This document shows, piece by piece, positions 27,142 through 37,200 of a stretch of 64,000 nt of DNA. The notes beneath the pieces were generated by a model. The model was not told where the DNA came from. It did no database searches and saw only the letters and a list, made by a program, of their open reading frames with translations. Both the position numbers and the translations under genes were made by a program. Positions within the stretch are counted from its first letter, which is position 1. Each line of letters opens with the position of its first letter. The DNA is from Maribellus maritimus (GTDB lineage: Bacteria > Bacteroidota > Bacteroidia > Bacteroidales > Prolixibacteraceae), in assembly GCF_022267315.1 (NCBI RefSeq), contig NZ_JAIKLE010000036.1:1-64000 (forward strand). The letters are read 5' to 3'.

Positions 27142-27831
27142 TCATGAATGGTTTTATCTGCAAGTTATGAAAATGTTCAATAGAAGACAATATTTTAATT
27201 GAACAGATGTTAGGTTCATTGGTATGATATATAGAAAAATCCTGTTTCTTAATCACGTGTTAAAAGTCAGTACACTCGAAGGAAAACAAGTAAAGGTTTG
27301 TATTGAACGTCCGGTGTTCCTTTCCCGATTATAGAATGACTTTATTTTCCCTTATTACTTTTGTTAAAAGATTAGAGATAATAAAGAGAGGAGTAGCCAG
27401 TTCCAGTTCGGCAAAATAAGAATTGACTCTATTCATTGTCAGAATTTGTGAAATATATTTTCTAATAAAAGGAAATATTTTTATATGTTATAAGGTTTCA
27501 ATATTATTTCATACCTTCGCAGCCTTGACAATCAGGTTTTTATTGAAATCGTCTAACGCAATGCTTCGTTTCGCTTCCCGTTTGCGAATCTTCTCATCGT
27601 CAATTCGACATCAAAATCAACTTTCTTGTTTAGATTAACAGGTTGCGAAGTGTGCTGCACAAATATCGTGACACACTTTTTAATGTATGATAAAAATTTT
27701 TTTCCAGGAGATAAAAGTCAAATTTCGGCATAGTTTGGAGGACATGAATGTGAGTTTATTGCCTGAAAAGTTTGGTGTTTTTACCTGGTTATATTTAAAA
27801 AAATCCGTATTTGAATGCGGTCAGGCAAATT
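27142..27831. other. Long intergenic/leader region before the cold-shock genes
   Basis: No reliable protein gene is visible in about 690 bases. A promoter-like TACCTTCGCAGCC block ends near 27524 (separate entry). The remaining 300 bases before the helicase ATG would be a long 5' leader, a common property of cold-inducible mRNAs. The frame at 27423-27638 is not supported by a recognisable protein. Confidence 0.45.
27487..27520 (+). promoter_or_regulatory. Candidate promoter for the cold-shock gene set
   Basis: TACCTTCGCAGCC from 27512 resembles the Bacteroidota TAnnTTTG element plus start region with one mismatch. The -33 element is weak (GTTA near 27487). It would start transcription near 27525 and leave a leader of about 300 bases. 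Confidence 0.35.
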
Positions 27832-28950
27832 ATGACATTTAAAGAATTAAATATTTCAGAGCCGATACTAAAAGCTCTGGCAAACAAAAAGTATAAAAAT
27901 CCTACTCCAATTCAGGAAAAGGCAATACCCCCGGCCCTTGACGGCAGTGATTTATTAGGGATCGCTCAAACAGGTACAGGTAAAACGGCTGCTTTTGCGA
28001 TTCCAATTATTCAGCAACTCAACCGGCTTCATTTTAATGAACGGAGGCGCGAAGTTAAAGTATTGGTTTTAACTCCCACCCGTGAGCTGGCGATTCAGAT
28101 TGGAGAAAGTTTTGGAGATTATTCCAGATATACAGATCTCCGGCATGCCGTTATTTTCGGAGGAGTAAACCAAAGGCCTCAGGTCGATAAGTTAAAACGG
28201 GGAATAGATATTCTGGTTGCTACTCCGGGACGACTACTCGACCTCATCAATCAAAAGTATATTTCACTTGACAGTATTCGACACTTTGTCCTCGATGAGG
28301 CAGACCGAATGCTGGACATGGGGTTTATACACGATATAAAAAGATTGTTACCTATGCTACCCAAACAGAAGCAAACCCTATTTTTTTCAGCGACCATGCC
28401 GTTGGCAATTTCTAATCTTTCAAGATCGATTCTGAATAATCCGGTAATAGTTAAAATTATTCCGGGTTCATCAGTTGCGGATAGGATTGAGCAACATCTG
28501 TATTATGTTGAAAGACAGAAGAAAAGTCATCTGCTGGTTTCCTTATTAAAACAGGAGCAAACGAAATCAGTGTTGATTTTTTCACGCACAAAACACGGAG
28601 CCGACAAAATCGCACGCATATTGAAAAGGAATGGAATTGATTGTGAAGCAATACACGGAAATAAGTCACAAGGAGCACGGCAACGAGTGCTGACAAACTT
28701 TAAATCGGGGAGAACACGCGTAATTGTTGCTACTGATATTGCGGCAAGAGGAATAGACATTGCCAATCTTGAAATGGTAATCAACTTTGATTTGCCGGAT
28801 GTTGCTGAAACGTACGTACATCGGATTGGGCGTACAGGCCGTGCAGGTCAGCGAGGTACTGCCCTCACATTTTGTTCTCAGGATGAACAGATGATGATCC
28901 GGAACATACAACGGCTGACAGGAAAAAAACTAAATCGTATATTGGTTTAA
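27832..28950 (+). CDS. rhlE-like: DEAD-box RNA helicase, RhlE-type
   Basis: From ATG 27832 (MTFKELNISEPILKAL) the protein is 372 residues, i.e. a minimal helicase core with almost no C-terminal extension; the start seven codons upstream is less typical. It carries the Q motif (NPTPIQEKAIP), Walker A AQTGTGKTAA, PTRELAIQ, the DEAD box LDEADRMLDMGF, SAT (FFSATMP), RGIDI and HRIGRTGRAG. RhlE-type helicases unwind structured RNA in cold adaptation and ribosome assembly. The next genes encode an RRM protein (32 bases away) and a cold-shock protein, so the three form a cold-response RNA-remodelling set. Confidence 0.9.
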   Translation: MTFKELNISEPILKALANKKYKNPTPIQEKAIPPALDGSDLLGIAQTGTGKTAAFAIPIIQQLNRLHFNERRREVKVLVLTPTRELAIQIGESFGDYSRYTDLRHAVIFGGVNQRPQVDKLKRGIDILVATPGRLLDLINQKYISLDSIRHFVLDEADRMLDMGFIHDIKRLLPMLPKQKQTLFFSATMPLAISNLSRSILNNPVIVKIIPGSSVADRIEQHLYYVERQKKSHLLVSLLKQEQTKSVLIFSRTKHGADKIARILKRNGIDCEAIHGNKSQGARQRVLTNFKSGRTRVIVATDIAARGIDIANLEMVINFDLPDVAETYVHRIGRTGRAGQRGTALTFCSQDEQMMIRNIQRLTGKKLNRILV

Positions 28951-28982
28951 AAAGAAGAATATTAAACATTTAAAAAAAAGAG

Positions 28983-29270
28983 ATGAATATTTATGTTTCA
29001 AAGTTAAGCTTCGACACAACAAGTGAGAGCTTAAAAGAATTATTTGCAGAATATGGAAAAACGACTTCTGTAAATGTTATTACTGATAGAGCTACGGGGT
29101 TTTCCCGTGGATTTGGCTTTGTTGAAATGGCTAATGATACCGACGGTAGAAAAGCCATTGAAGAACTGAATGACACTGTGTTTGAAGGCAAAACAATTAA
29201 TGTAAGTGTTGCACGGCCCAGAAGCGACAGAAACAGAGGCGGTTGGGAGTATAACAGGAGACAATTTTAA
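28983..29270 (+). CDS. Small RRM-type RNA-binding protein
   Basis: The 95-residue protein is one RNA recognition motif, with RNP2 IYVSKL (3-8) and RNP1 RGFGFVEM (near 42-49), followed by a short Arg/Gly-rich tail (RPRSDRNRGGWEYNRRQF). This plan is shared with the glycine-rich RNA-binding proteins of cyanobacteria and Bacteroidota, which respond to cold. It lies between a DEAD-box helicase and a CspA gene, 32 bases after the former. Confidence 0.92.
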   Translation: MNIYVSKLSFDTTSESLKELFAEYGKTTSVNVITDRATGFSRGFGFVEMANDTDGRKAIEELNDTVFEGKTINVSVARPRSDRNRGGWEYNRRQF

Positions 29271-29305
29271 CTGACTCCCGTAAAAAGGAAAGTTTTGAGG
29301 ATTAT

Positions 29306-29346
29306 CTTAATTAATCGGTATTCGTTATTTTATCCCGATAATTAAG
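29306..29346 (+). promoter_or_regulatory. Leader hairpin before the cold-shock gene
   Basis: CTTAATTAATCGG at 29306-29318 pairs with CCGATAATTAAG at 29335-29346 with one bulged A. The AT-rich stem sits about 35 bases before the CspA-like ATG, where a temperature-sensitive leader structure would be expected. It has no T tract. Function is inferred only from place. Confidence 0.35.
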
Positions 29347-29379
29347 TGTAACTTACATCCAACAATTTAATTTTATATC

Positions 29380-29571
29380 ATGAACAAAGGAACAGTAAAA
29401 TTTTTTAATGAATCTAAAGGATTTGGTTTTATTAAAGATGCGGATTCATCAAAAGAATATTTCGTACACTCATCAGGGTTAAAAGATAACATTGATGAAG
29501 GTGACGAAGTAACTTTTGATTTGGAAGAAGGAAAAAAAGGATTAAATGCGGTAAATGTTAAACTTGCTTAG
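29380..29571 (+). CDS. cspA-like: Cold-shock protein, CspA family
   Basis: The 63-residue protein is a single cold-shock domain with both nucleic-acid-binding motifs, KGFGFI (RNP1) and VHSS-type VHSSGL (RNP2 region as YFVHSSG). It binds single-stranded RNA or DNA and acts as an RNA chaperone or antiterminator. It ends the set of three RNA-remodelling genes and is followed by a strong terminator. Confidence 0.93.
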   Translation: MNKGTVKFFNESKGFGFIKDADSSKEYFVHSSGLKDNIDEGDEVTFDLEEGKKGLNAVNVKLA

Positions 29572-29600
29572 TTTAAAGAATTACATTCAATCATAATTTT

Positions 29601-29626
29601 ATCCCGCACTTTGCGGGATTTTTTTA
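29601..29626 (+). terminator. Terminator after the cold-shock gene
   Basis: ATCCCGCA at 29601-29608, loop CTT and TGCGGGAT at 29612-29619 make a perfect 8-bp stem followed by TTTTTTA. Beyond it, to 29873, there is only AT-rich sequence and a weak 7-bp inverted repeat (CCGATTC at 29824, GAATCGG at 29852). Confidence 0.88.
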
Positions 29627-29873
29627 TATACAGCAAGTTGTTGAGGGGGAATGGCAAATAAAATGCTTTCATTTTTACACCAGAAACTCACTTCCCCATT
29701 AAAGGTCAATTTATGCCAGATATTGAACTCAAATTAAATGAATTTTTAATTTTTTTTATCAAAAATATTATCTGGTTAATTTATTAATATTATTGTACAA
29801 GAGGAGATTAACAAAGCCAGGGGCCGATTCCATTCATATCAAATATAAACAGAATCGGAATTGTATTTTTTTC

Positions 29874-32800
29874 TCAGCAATCTGTGCAGCAAACATCAGG
29901 TACTTTGGTTAGCCGGGATGTTCGCAAAATACGGTGATGTCCCAGTTCATCACTTACCGGGCTTGGTTTTTGCTGAACGTCAACAGCAGCGAATGATGCT
30001 GAACGTGCGTTAAACCTTTTTGTAAATTCACGACTGAATGTTGCCTTCTGTTCTTCGCTTAACAGGTTTGCTGTTGTTTGGGCAACCTGTGGCTGGTTTA
30101 ATCCTGAAATGTGTTCAAAGATGTTATTGATTTGTGGTAGTGTTTCAACCACAACCACACTTAGCGAAGCATCTTTGGGCAATCCAAAAATGGAAAGAAA
30201 CTGTGTAACTTCCTTATTTGTCCAGACTGTAGTTCCGTACTTCGTAGAGCTTTTATTTTTTCTGCTAAAATCAACAAGCTTAATGACATTGTTGACCGGC
30301 GCAACAGATGTTTGTCCTTTTTGTGTTTTTAAGGTTATTTTACTGAGTAACTGTAGTTCCTCCTTGGTATACTTTTGAAGGGCATTTTCTTCTTTTTTAT
30401 TTTCCACCTGAATTCTCCAGTCCAACGGGCGATCGTCCAGCAGAATGTTCCGGTAGTCGTTGTTGTCTGCCTGTTTTACCTGTGCGTACAACAATGCCCA
30501 TAATTCAGTTCGTGGCGGATCGGCAGTTACATTTTTACCTTTATGAACTGCGACTGCGTATGGTGCAGTTACCCAAAGTTTGTCCTTGTCGCGGTTGGGC
30601 ATACATGTAAGTGCCGGAGCCGGGTGTTGAATGCCCTGCGATTTTAATCTTCTGCCAAAACGCCCCTGGGCTGTTGTCCATACTTTTTCCGGTTCCTGAC
30701 CAGGATTGACTGCAGGCCGTTCAAAATGTCCAACCCTGAATTCATAGGTAAAGAATCCAAACATTTCATCGCTGTTTGCATGTAATCCCGGAGGTAAGGG
30801 CAGAATATAATGCTTATCGCTTGATGTACTTTTAACCATTGCTTGCATAGCACTCAATCCTGCCAGATCGTTGGATGATGAAGGAGAAATAATACGTATC
30901 AATTCCGGGTCAACGGGTAAAGGAGGCTCTTGCTGGCCAACAAAAAGCGAAGGATGATTATTGCTTAACAACTGGTCGGGTGAATTGACCAGAACCCGTG
31001 CAAAATAGGTGTCCTGAGGATCTTCTACCGGATCAGCAAATTCAATCCAGAGAAAACGTTTACGCGATTCAGAATTCTGATATTTTTCATCGCGCACATA
31101 AGGAGAAAGTGCAAAGCCGGCTGAAACTATTTTGGGAACCTGGGCCGGCGGAGTCGTAATTGGCAGGGTCATTTCCACAACTACTGGTTCATCCCGTTCT
31201 GCAGCATGATCTGCTTTAAATCTGGGTTCAAGCGTGTAAGCAACGTCAATGGTATCAGGAAACGAATTTGCTGCCTGCGGATCTTTCTTGGGTTCCACCG
31301 CGTCAATAAATACAATTTGCGTGGAATTTCGTTGCGGATTATCCAATGATTCAAAGGAGGCTGTCCGTATCATTTTTATACGTCCGATTTCAGCATCCTC
31401 TTCTTCGGGTTGATTATCGTGGGTAAAACCTTTTGTCCGTATAACTGCAAAACTATCTGTTTCAAGTGCATTCCACATCCAGTCCCTGTCTAATTCAAAA
31501 TTAATGCAGCAAACCCAGTGGTTAAATAAATCAGATTTTGATGCAAATGTAATCGACGATCCATCCGGTGCTAATGTGTGACGTATACGACTCGAACAAC
31601 CAAACACAACTCGTTTCCCTTTGGGTGCATTGAGAGTCAGGCCACTGCTTTCCAGATTCAGTTGATCCGCCAGTTGTTTCACATTGGTATTTTGAGTCAC
31701 ATTCTCACTTCCAAAAAACAAAGTAGTTAACCGGCCATCAAAAACAGTGGCAGTGTCCGGTCGCATATACAAGGCCTGTACATTCGGAACTCCCGGAGTA
31801 AGCGCCAGCAATCCGGTTTCATCAGTCGATGGTTTGTATAATTCCACGCTAAAGGGTTCCCCATATCTAACATCCATTGTTTTGTCTGCTGCATCAATGA
31901 CTCCGTAATATGCGCTGGTGTCGTTATCATCGGCTTTGTCTTCACAAACTGCACGAATTGTAAGACGAACGGTTCGGGCTGTAGGTAAAACCAGTTGAGG
32001 AAGATTATCAATATCATCCGTAAGGCCTAAATCCTGCACCAGGTTGATTTCAGCGCCCACATTTAATACTTTGTCGGGCCCTTCAATATCCTTGTATTCA
32101 ATAGGAATATTTAATGTAGCCTCATAATTATCATCGTTGCCATCGATATCCGGGAAAAATCGTTGTGTGGTATATAAATGTACATAATCATCTTTTCCGT
32201 TTACACTGTTCAACTTATCCAGTTTCAATGTTTCAATCTCAACAGTGATTTCCACCTGGTTAACATCAGGATCCGCAATTCCCAAACCGACCCTGTGTTC
32301 TGCATTGTGACTATGGTTGGCATTGTCGACATCCAGACTCATATTTGACTGGTTTAACAAACGCTGGATCGGGTCAGTGTATTTATCGGTATAAACAACA
32401 GCCGGATACCCAAGTTTGGGCCTTCTGATGTTTAATTCATTTAATTCCGAAGGACCGTCGGTGCCTATGACCGGATGCAACTCACCGGGTTGTGCCGTTG
32501 GAACGGCTTCAATTTCCTGTATTCGCGGCTGAATGGGAGCGATGTATCTTTTAAACAAACAAGTGGCAATATCAGATGGAGACTCATTCACCGGGTTCAG
32601 ATTAATCGCCGGAGTACCTCCGCTGAGATCCTGCATACGAACTCTGAACTGGTAAGTCCTTCCGTACCTAAGCTGAACACTAATTGGTCCCGGATTATAC
32701 ATCTGGTTGAGGTTGTTTTGTGCAGCTCCGGACACACCCGTTCCGGTAGTTACCGGATTTCCGTCTTTATCTGTTGCAGGTTGTCCTTCGGGGTCAGCAT

Positions 32801-34205
32801 CCAGATTTGGATTGGTGGTTTGATATACTGTGGCCGCGTCGTTATCAGGTAAAACCATACTATGTCCGTTCCAGTTGGCGAAATACATCGGAAGCCAGTA
32901 GGGCTGCATTACTCCTGTAACCTGCTCTGTGCCGTCCAACTGCTGGGGATAAACCTGGTAAGGCAATTCTCCTTCATAACTACCCAGTTGGATAAAATCA
33001 GTATTTAAGTTGGGATTTTTAGCTAATGTAAGCGGTTGTTTACTGTTGACAAGGTTTAATGATTCCCATGGATTTTCCGGGTTGCCGGCCTCTGCCATCT
33101 GGCGTACATCGATAACATAACCGTGTACTCCAATCGGGGCATCCAGCCTTTTTTCAGGATTTGCTACAGACGGATCAATGCTTAACTGACGCATATACCA
33201 GTTTAGAATTTCCACGTCGTTCCATCCCAGGTTAATTCCCGTGTCTTTTACCGGGTAGGAGCCGTCGGCTTCCTCAACCAAAGGATCGCGGTGTGGTGGT
33301 TGATGACAGTGTACAATTTTAGCAAATCCGTCATCAAACTCTGCCGTTTCAATAAACAGTTTGTCGTAATTTCCGTCGTGAACGTTTACAACCGGATACA
33401 GCAACGATGCAAATACATGTCGTGGCTCGCCCGGAGTTAAAGCCGGAATTCGGGCGGCATATCTTTTAATAAATGTATCATCAGCTGCCTGTTGAGGACT
33501 AAAAGAACTTCCCCCAGCCAGATCTATGTATAAAAAACCGCCGTCAGGGAAGGTATCCGTTTCAACGGGAATACTAGCTGAGTAGATAAATCCGGCTCCT
33601 CTGGCTAACAGGGGTTGTCTCAGAATGTGTGCAAATACTTTCCCCCAGCTTATTATATTACTGCTTCTTTTAAAACCTTCATAAAATTTGGCACCCTTTA
33701 CAGCACAATGGTACTGGTCACCGGTAAAGGCGTTTTTGTTTCCGACAGGTTTGTTTCCTGTAGCTCTAAGAAATGATTTAGGAATGTGTTTATATACACT
33801 AACCTGCGCCGGTCTTGCTTTTTGAAATTGTCGTTCAGCAGGAATATTTTGCAGGTTTATATTGGAGTTCACCATGCCGAGATTAAAAATTTGCAGGTGA
33901 TTTGCCATTGCTTCAAATATTTCCCGTGGGTTTCCGGGCGGCGTTGTTGTTAACTGAATCGCTTCGCTGAGCGGCTTGGGTTGGGGTAGAGGATTAACAC
34001 CAAAACCCTGTAATAACTGAGCTCCGAAAGAAAAGTTCGCATCGGCAAATGCTGCTGTAGCATCCGGAATCTGAGGCTCTTCCCCGACAATAATCGGGTT
34101 AAGCGGATTGTGGTCGCGCGGGATGACCACTATATTTATCTGAAGTTCATTCCCGTCAAAAAATTGCGGAAATGTCATTATTGATAATCTTTGATTTGGA
34201 TTCAT
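29874..34205 (-). CDS. Giant leaderless protein of unknown family (partner of the next gene)
   Basis: The 1443-residue product has no signal peptide, no membrane helix and no motif I recognise. It is dominated by beta-type stretches, with Pro/Asn/Asp-rich loops, and has several tracts of a structured-domain look (for example near 820-990 around GKRVVFGCSSRIRHTLAPDGSS, and near 1130-1240 around the FFTYEFRVGHFERP block). The last residues are cysteine-rich (VPDVCCTDC). It starts 11 bases after the 1820-residue gene ends, so the two are translated from one transcript. Base composition is visibly richer in G and C than the flanking genes. Cytoplasmic location, or release by a non-Sec route, is likely. 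Toxin, surface-layer or scaffold roles are possible, but none is supported. Confidence 0.75.
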   Translation of the reverse strand: MNPNQRLSIMTFPQFFDGNELQINIVVIPRDHNPLNPIIVGEEPQIPDATAAFADANFSFGAQLLQGFGVNPLPQPKPLSEAIQLTTTPPGNPREIFEAMANHLQIFNLGMVNSNINLQNIPAERQFQKARPAQVSVYKHIPKSFLRATGNKPVGNKNAFTGDQYHCAVKGAKFYEGFKRSSNIISWGKVFAHILRQPLLARGAGFIYSASIPVETDTFPDGGFLYIDLAGGSSFSPQQAADDTFIKRYAARIPALTPGEPRHVFASLLYPVVNVHDGNYDKLFIETAEFDDGFAKIVHCHQPPHRDPLVEEADGSYPVKDTGINLGWNDVEILNWYMRQLSIDPSVANPEKRLDAPIGVHGYVIDVRQMAEAGNPENPWESLNLVNSKQPLTLAKNPNLNTDFIQLGSYEGELPYQVYPQQLDGTEQVTGVMQPYWLPMYFANWNGHSMVLPDNDAATVYQTTNPNLDADPEGQPATDKDGNPVTTGTGVSGAAQNNLNQMYNPGPISVQLRYGRTYQFRVRMQDLSGGTPAINLNPVNESPSDIATCLFKRYIAPIQPRIQEIEAVPTAQPGELHPVIGTDGPSELNELNIRRPKLGYPAVVYTDKYTDPIQRLLNQSNMSLDVDNANHSHNAEHRVGLGIADPDVNQVEITVEIETLKLDKLNSVNGKDDYVHLYTTQRFFPDIDGNDDNYEATLNIPIEYKDIEGPDKVLNVGAEINLVQDLGLTDDIDNLPQLVLPTARTVRLTIRAVCEDKADDNDTSAYYGVIDAADKTMDVRYGEPFSVELYKPSTDETGLLALTPGVPNVQALYMRPDTATVFDGRLTTLFFGSENVTQNTNVKQLADQLNLESSGLTLNAPKGKRVVFGCSSRIRHTLAPDGSSITFASKSDLFNHWVCCINFELDRDWMWNALETDSFAVIRTKGFTHDNQPEEEDAEIGRIKMIRTASFESLDNPQRNSTQIVFIDAVEPKKDPQAANSFPDTIDVAYTLEPRFKADHAAERDEPVVVEMTLPITTPPAQVPKIVSAGFALSPYVRDEKYQNSESRKRFLWIEFADPVEDPQDTYFARVLVNSPDQLLSNNHPSLFVGQQEPPLPVDPELIRIISPSSSNDLAGLSAMQAMVKSTSSDKHYILPLPPGLHANSDEMFGFFTYEFRVGHFERPAVNPGQEPEKVWTTAQGRFGRRLKSQGIQHPAPALTCMPNRDKDKLWVTAPYAVAVHKGKNVTADPPRTELWALLYAQVKQADNNDYRNILLDDRPLDWRIQVENKKEENALQKYTKEELQLLSKITLKTQKGQTSVAPVNNVIKLVDFSRKNKSSTKYGTTVWTNKEVTQFLSIFGLPKDASLSVVVVETLPQINNIFEHISGLNQPQVAQTTANLLSEEQKATFSREFTKRFNARSASFAAVDVQQKPSPVSDELGHHRILRTSRLTKVPDVCCTDC

Positions 34206-34216
34206 AATTGTTGTTT

Positions 34217-37200
34217 TTAGGCTATTTGACGTTGCTCCTGCCAGGATTCTGTGAAACTAATGTTAATAATAAACGCAATACTGATGTCCAGTCCGAAAGT
34301 AACCTGGCACTGCAGATCGGTACGGGAAGCGCCGCCACCCAGTGCTTTTTTTGAATAGGTACCTTTGGCTTCAATCCGTATGGTGATGGAAACAATACCA
34401 CCTAAAATTTCTGCATGCCCCTCAAACAGCATAAAAGCTGAAACCTGGACGATGCCCGAGGCAATAAAAATTTCGGCTCCAACCACAAACAGTATACTTA
34501 CATTACCTGCAACCGGAAGACCCACTACGATTTGTGCGCCAAATCCAAACTTCATCCGAAGTGAGGGGCCAATTTTGGTATCGGCCGCAATATCAACATT
34601 TGCCTGACCGATGGCATAAACCGTAGCTGCCGAAACCGAAACACACATTACCGATAAACGGGCATAAAACCCTAAAACTCCGCCTGCACTGGGCAACAGT
34701 TCATTGGCATCGGTAGTTACTTTTAGCGCTGCATTAAAGTAGGCTCCAATTTTTAATCCTGCCTCAAGTTTGAAAGGTGTATTGGGATCGTTGTATACAG
34801 CATCGGGAACAGGAAAACGTATAACAGGTATTTCTTTTGAGGCTTCAAATTTGTATTCCCAGCTACCGGCTTTATTACTCATGGCCAGTTTTAATCCGTT
34901 CTGAACAGCCTCGCCGCAATCACCCTCCTGAAGACTCTGTAAAATTTCCAGGAGGTCAACCAATGGATCCAGTTCGGGAGCAAATTCCAAATCCGGTTTC
35001 GGGTAAGTTGCTTCTTTCCCGTTTTCCGAATCCCAGTTACCCCGGATTGTCATTAGTCTTTTTATCCCTGCCAGGTCAATCACCAGACCAATATTGTTCA
35101 TTTTACCTTTCCAGCTCTCGGCTACAGAGTTGATATCAAAATCCAACTCTCCTGATTGTTCAACATTTCCGTTTTTATCTTTTTTGTCGTATTCAATATA
35201 AATTCTGAAGTTTCCGTCACCAACGTCAATTAATTCAAACTCGGTGGGTAAATCAAACGCGTCTTCCGGATTATGCAATAACTGAAGTCCCTGTTGTTTG
35301 ACATTGTTAATGGTATCCTGGATATCCATTAATTCAAAAACGTCTTTCCCAAGATCTTGCAGATTGCTGATGTTAAACGGGAAATTTCCTCCCTTTTTCA
35401 TCAGGATGGCTTCTCCCAAAACATCTCCGGCAAAATTTTCTGCTTCACCAATATTCGGGAATATTCCTTTGGTGTTGACAATACGAAAAGCGTCAACAAA
35501 AAGAGGAGGCGTTTTACTGAGTAATTTTTTTGTATTCTTTTTAAAGGAAGGTGTCAGGAATAACGCTTTCTGGGTGTCGGTACTTTGTAAAAGTCCGTAA
35601 TTTATGGTATTGCTCACAGGTTGGCGAAGTAGCTCTGCTGGTTCAGCAATTCGAGTTAAGACTTTTGTGACTGGTGTGGCCGGATCAATTTTAACCGTAT
35701 TTCCATTTTTTACAATTTTCCCTTCTCGAATCACAGGAATACTTAAATTTTCCGGTACCGGGCTGACATCTCCGTTTGCTCTTTCATGTTTCACCATGCT
35801 CCAGCTTCCTTCTTTGGGTAACAATACATTCCCTCTTCCTGCCACACAGAATGTCGGGTCTGTACCATTGCCTGCAAAAGAATTATTAAAATCAAAACGA
35901 CTTAAACGCATCTTTTGAGTGCTGTCCACCAGGTTGACTTCACAATCGATAGAGCCGCCAATAGTACCCTGACGGGTTATCAGGAGACGCAAAGCAGTAT
36001 TATTAAGCGGAAATCCCTTCGGGCCAAGCTGAACAAAACCCAAAATTCTTTTGGAGGGTACAATTTTTTTATCACCGTCGGAGGTCGGTTTTGTGACCAT
36101 TCCCGACAGAACACCTTCCACTTCAACATCGGCATCAAAATATACAGGTTGAAGTTCTATGTCGTAATTTTTGGGTGTATTTATTTCAACGCCAAGCTGG
36201 TCAACCGATTTATCGAATGTCACATTTTCGTTAAAAGGCTCTACTTCATTGGTTTCAATAATGTTGCTTACGTTATATAATGCTTTTACAAGCCCGGGAT
36301 GAATTTCAAATTCGGCAAATTGCTCTTTCGAAATAAGTTGCGGCTCCGGATTTTCCGGTGTGCCTCCCGGGAAATTGGGGTTGTTTTCATAGGTAAAATA
36401 TCTGAAATCAAATTTACCGTCGCTTTCAGCTCTCCATCCGCTGTCGAAACGATATACATAACCACTGTTTACACGGAAAAGCGTGATGGTTCGCACCACT
36501 TTTATGGCCCAGGGATACAATATACTTTTTACCTGAATTATCTCGTGAGAACAACGACCAACAAACACATCAAATTTGGCCTGACTTGTTTCGGCAATGG
36601 CTGCTTTGGTATTCAGCCAGTTGCTAAACATACTAGCGCCGTAGCCGCTTAAATCCATCCTTGTTACGGGAACGCCACGTTGTTTAAACAATTCAAACGG
36701 ATAATTGGTGTCGTAAAAAAACTCGCGGTTAAAAATGCTGGTGACACTGCCACCAAGTGTACTGTTTCCGGTTTCGTTTCCTGCAAAATCAAGAATATTA
36801 TTGATTTGAACCGTCGTTCCCATAAACATTTTGCTGTCGCCTTCACGCAGCGGTATTCCGGCATCCATTTTTAGTTGAAGACCGGAATGTATCTCGTTAT
36901 CAAAGGATACCTTTAATTTATTTAAGTCGCCGCCATCCCGAGGGACATTGTTGTACACATATTTTTCGCTTAAAAGAGCGACTGATTTCATTCCAAAAGG
37001 AAGGGTAAAAAAAGAAAAGGCTTTAAAATCACTTTCTGTATCACGCTTGTCAACTAAAAAACTGGTTACCGGCAAAGGTGCCAGAGGTACTTTGTCAGCG
37101 CTGTTGTTCAAAATACGGGTTGGTCCGCCATCGTTTGGATAGTAGTTAAAACCACCCGCAGGATCGCCCGGAACAGGGCCGTCAGGTGGTGGCGCCGGTG

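Noticed and set aside
27423-27638. 71-codon gene in the helicase leader
   Set aside because: Residues are mostly hydrophobic without a coherent pattern, and the interval carries a promoter-like block.
29824-29858. Terminator of the giant-protein transcript
   Set aside because: The 7-bp inverted repeat has a 21-base loop and no T tract on the minus strand after it.
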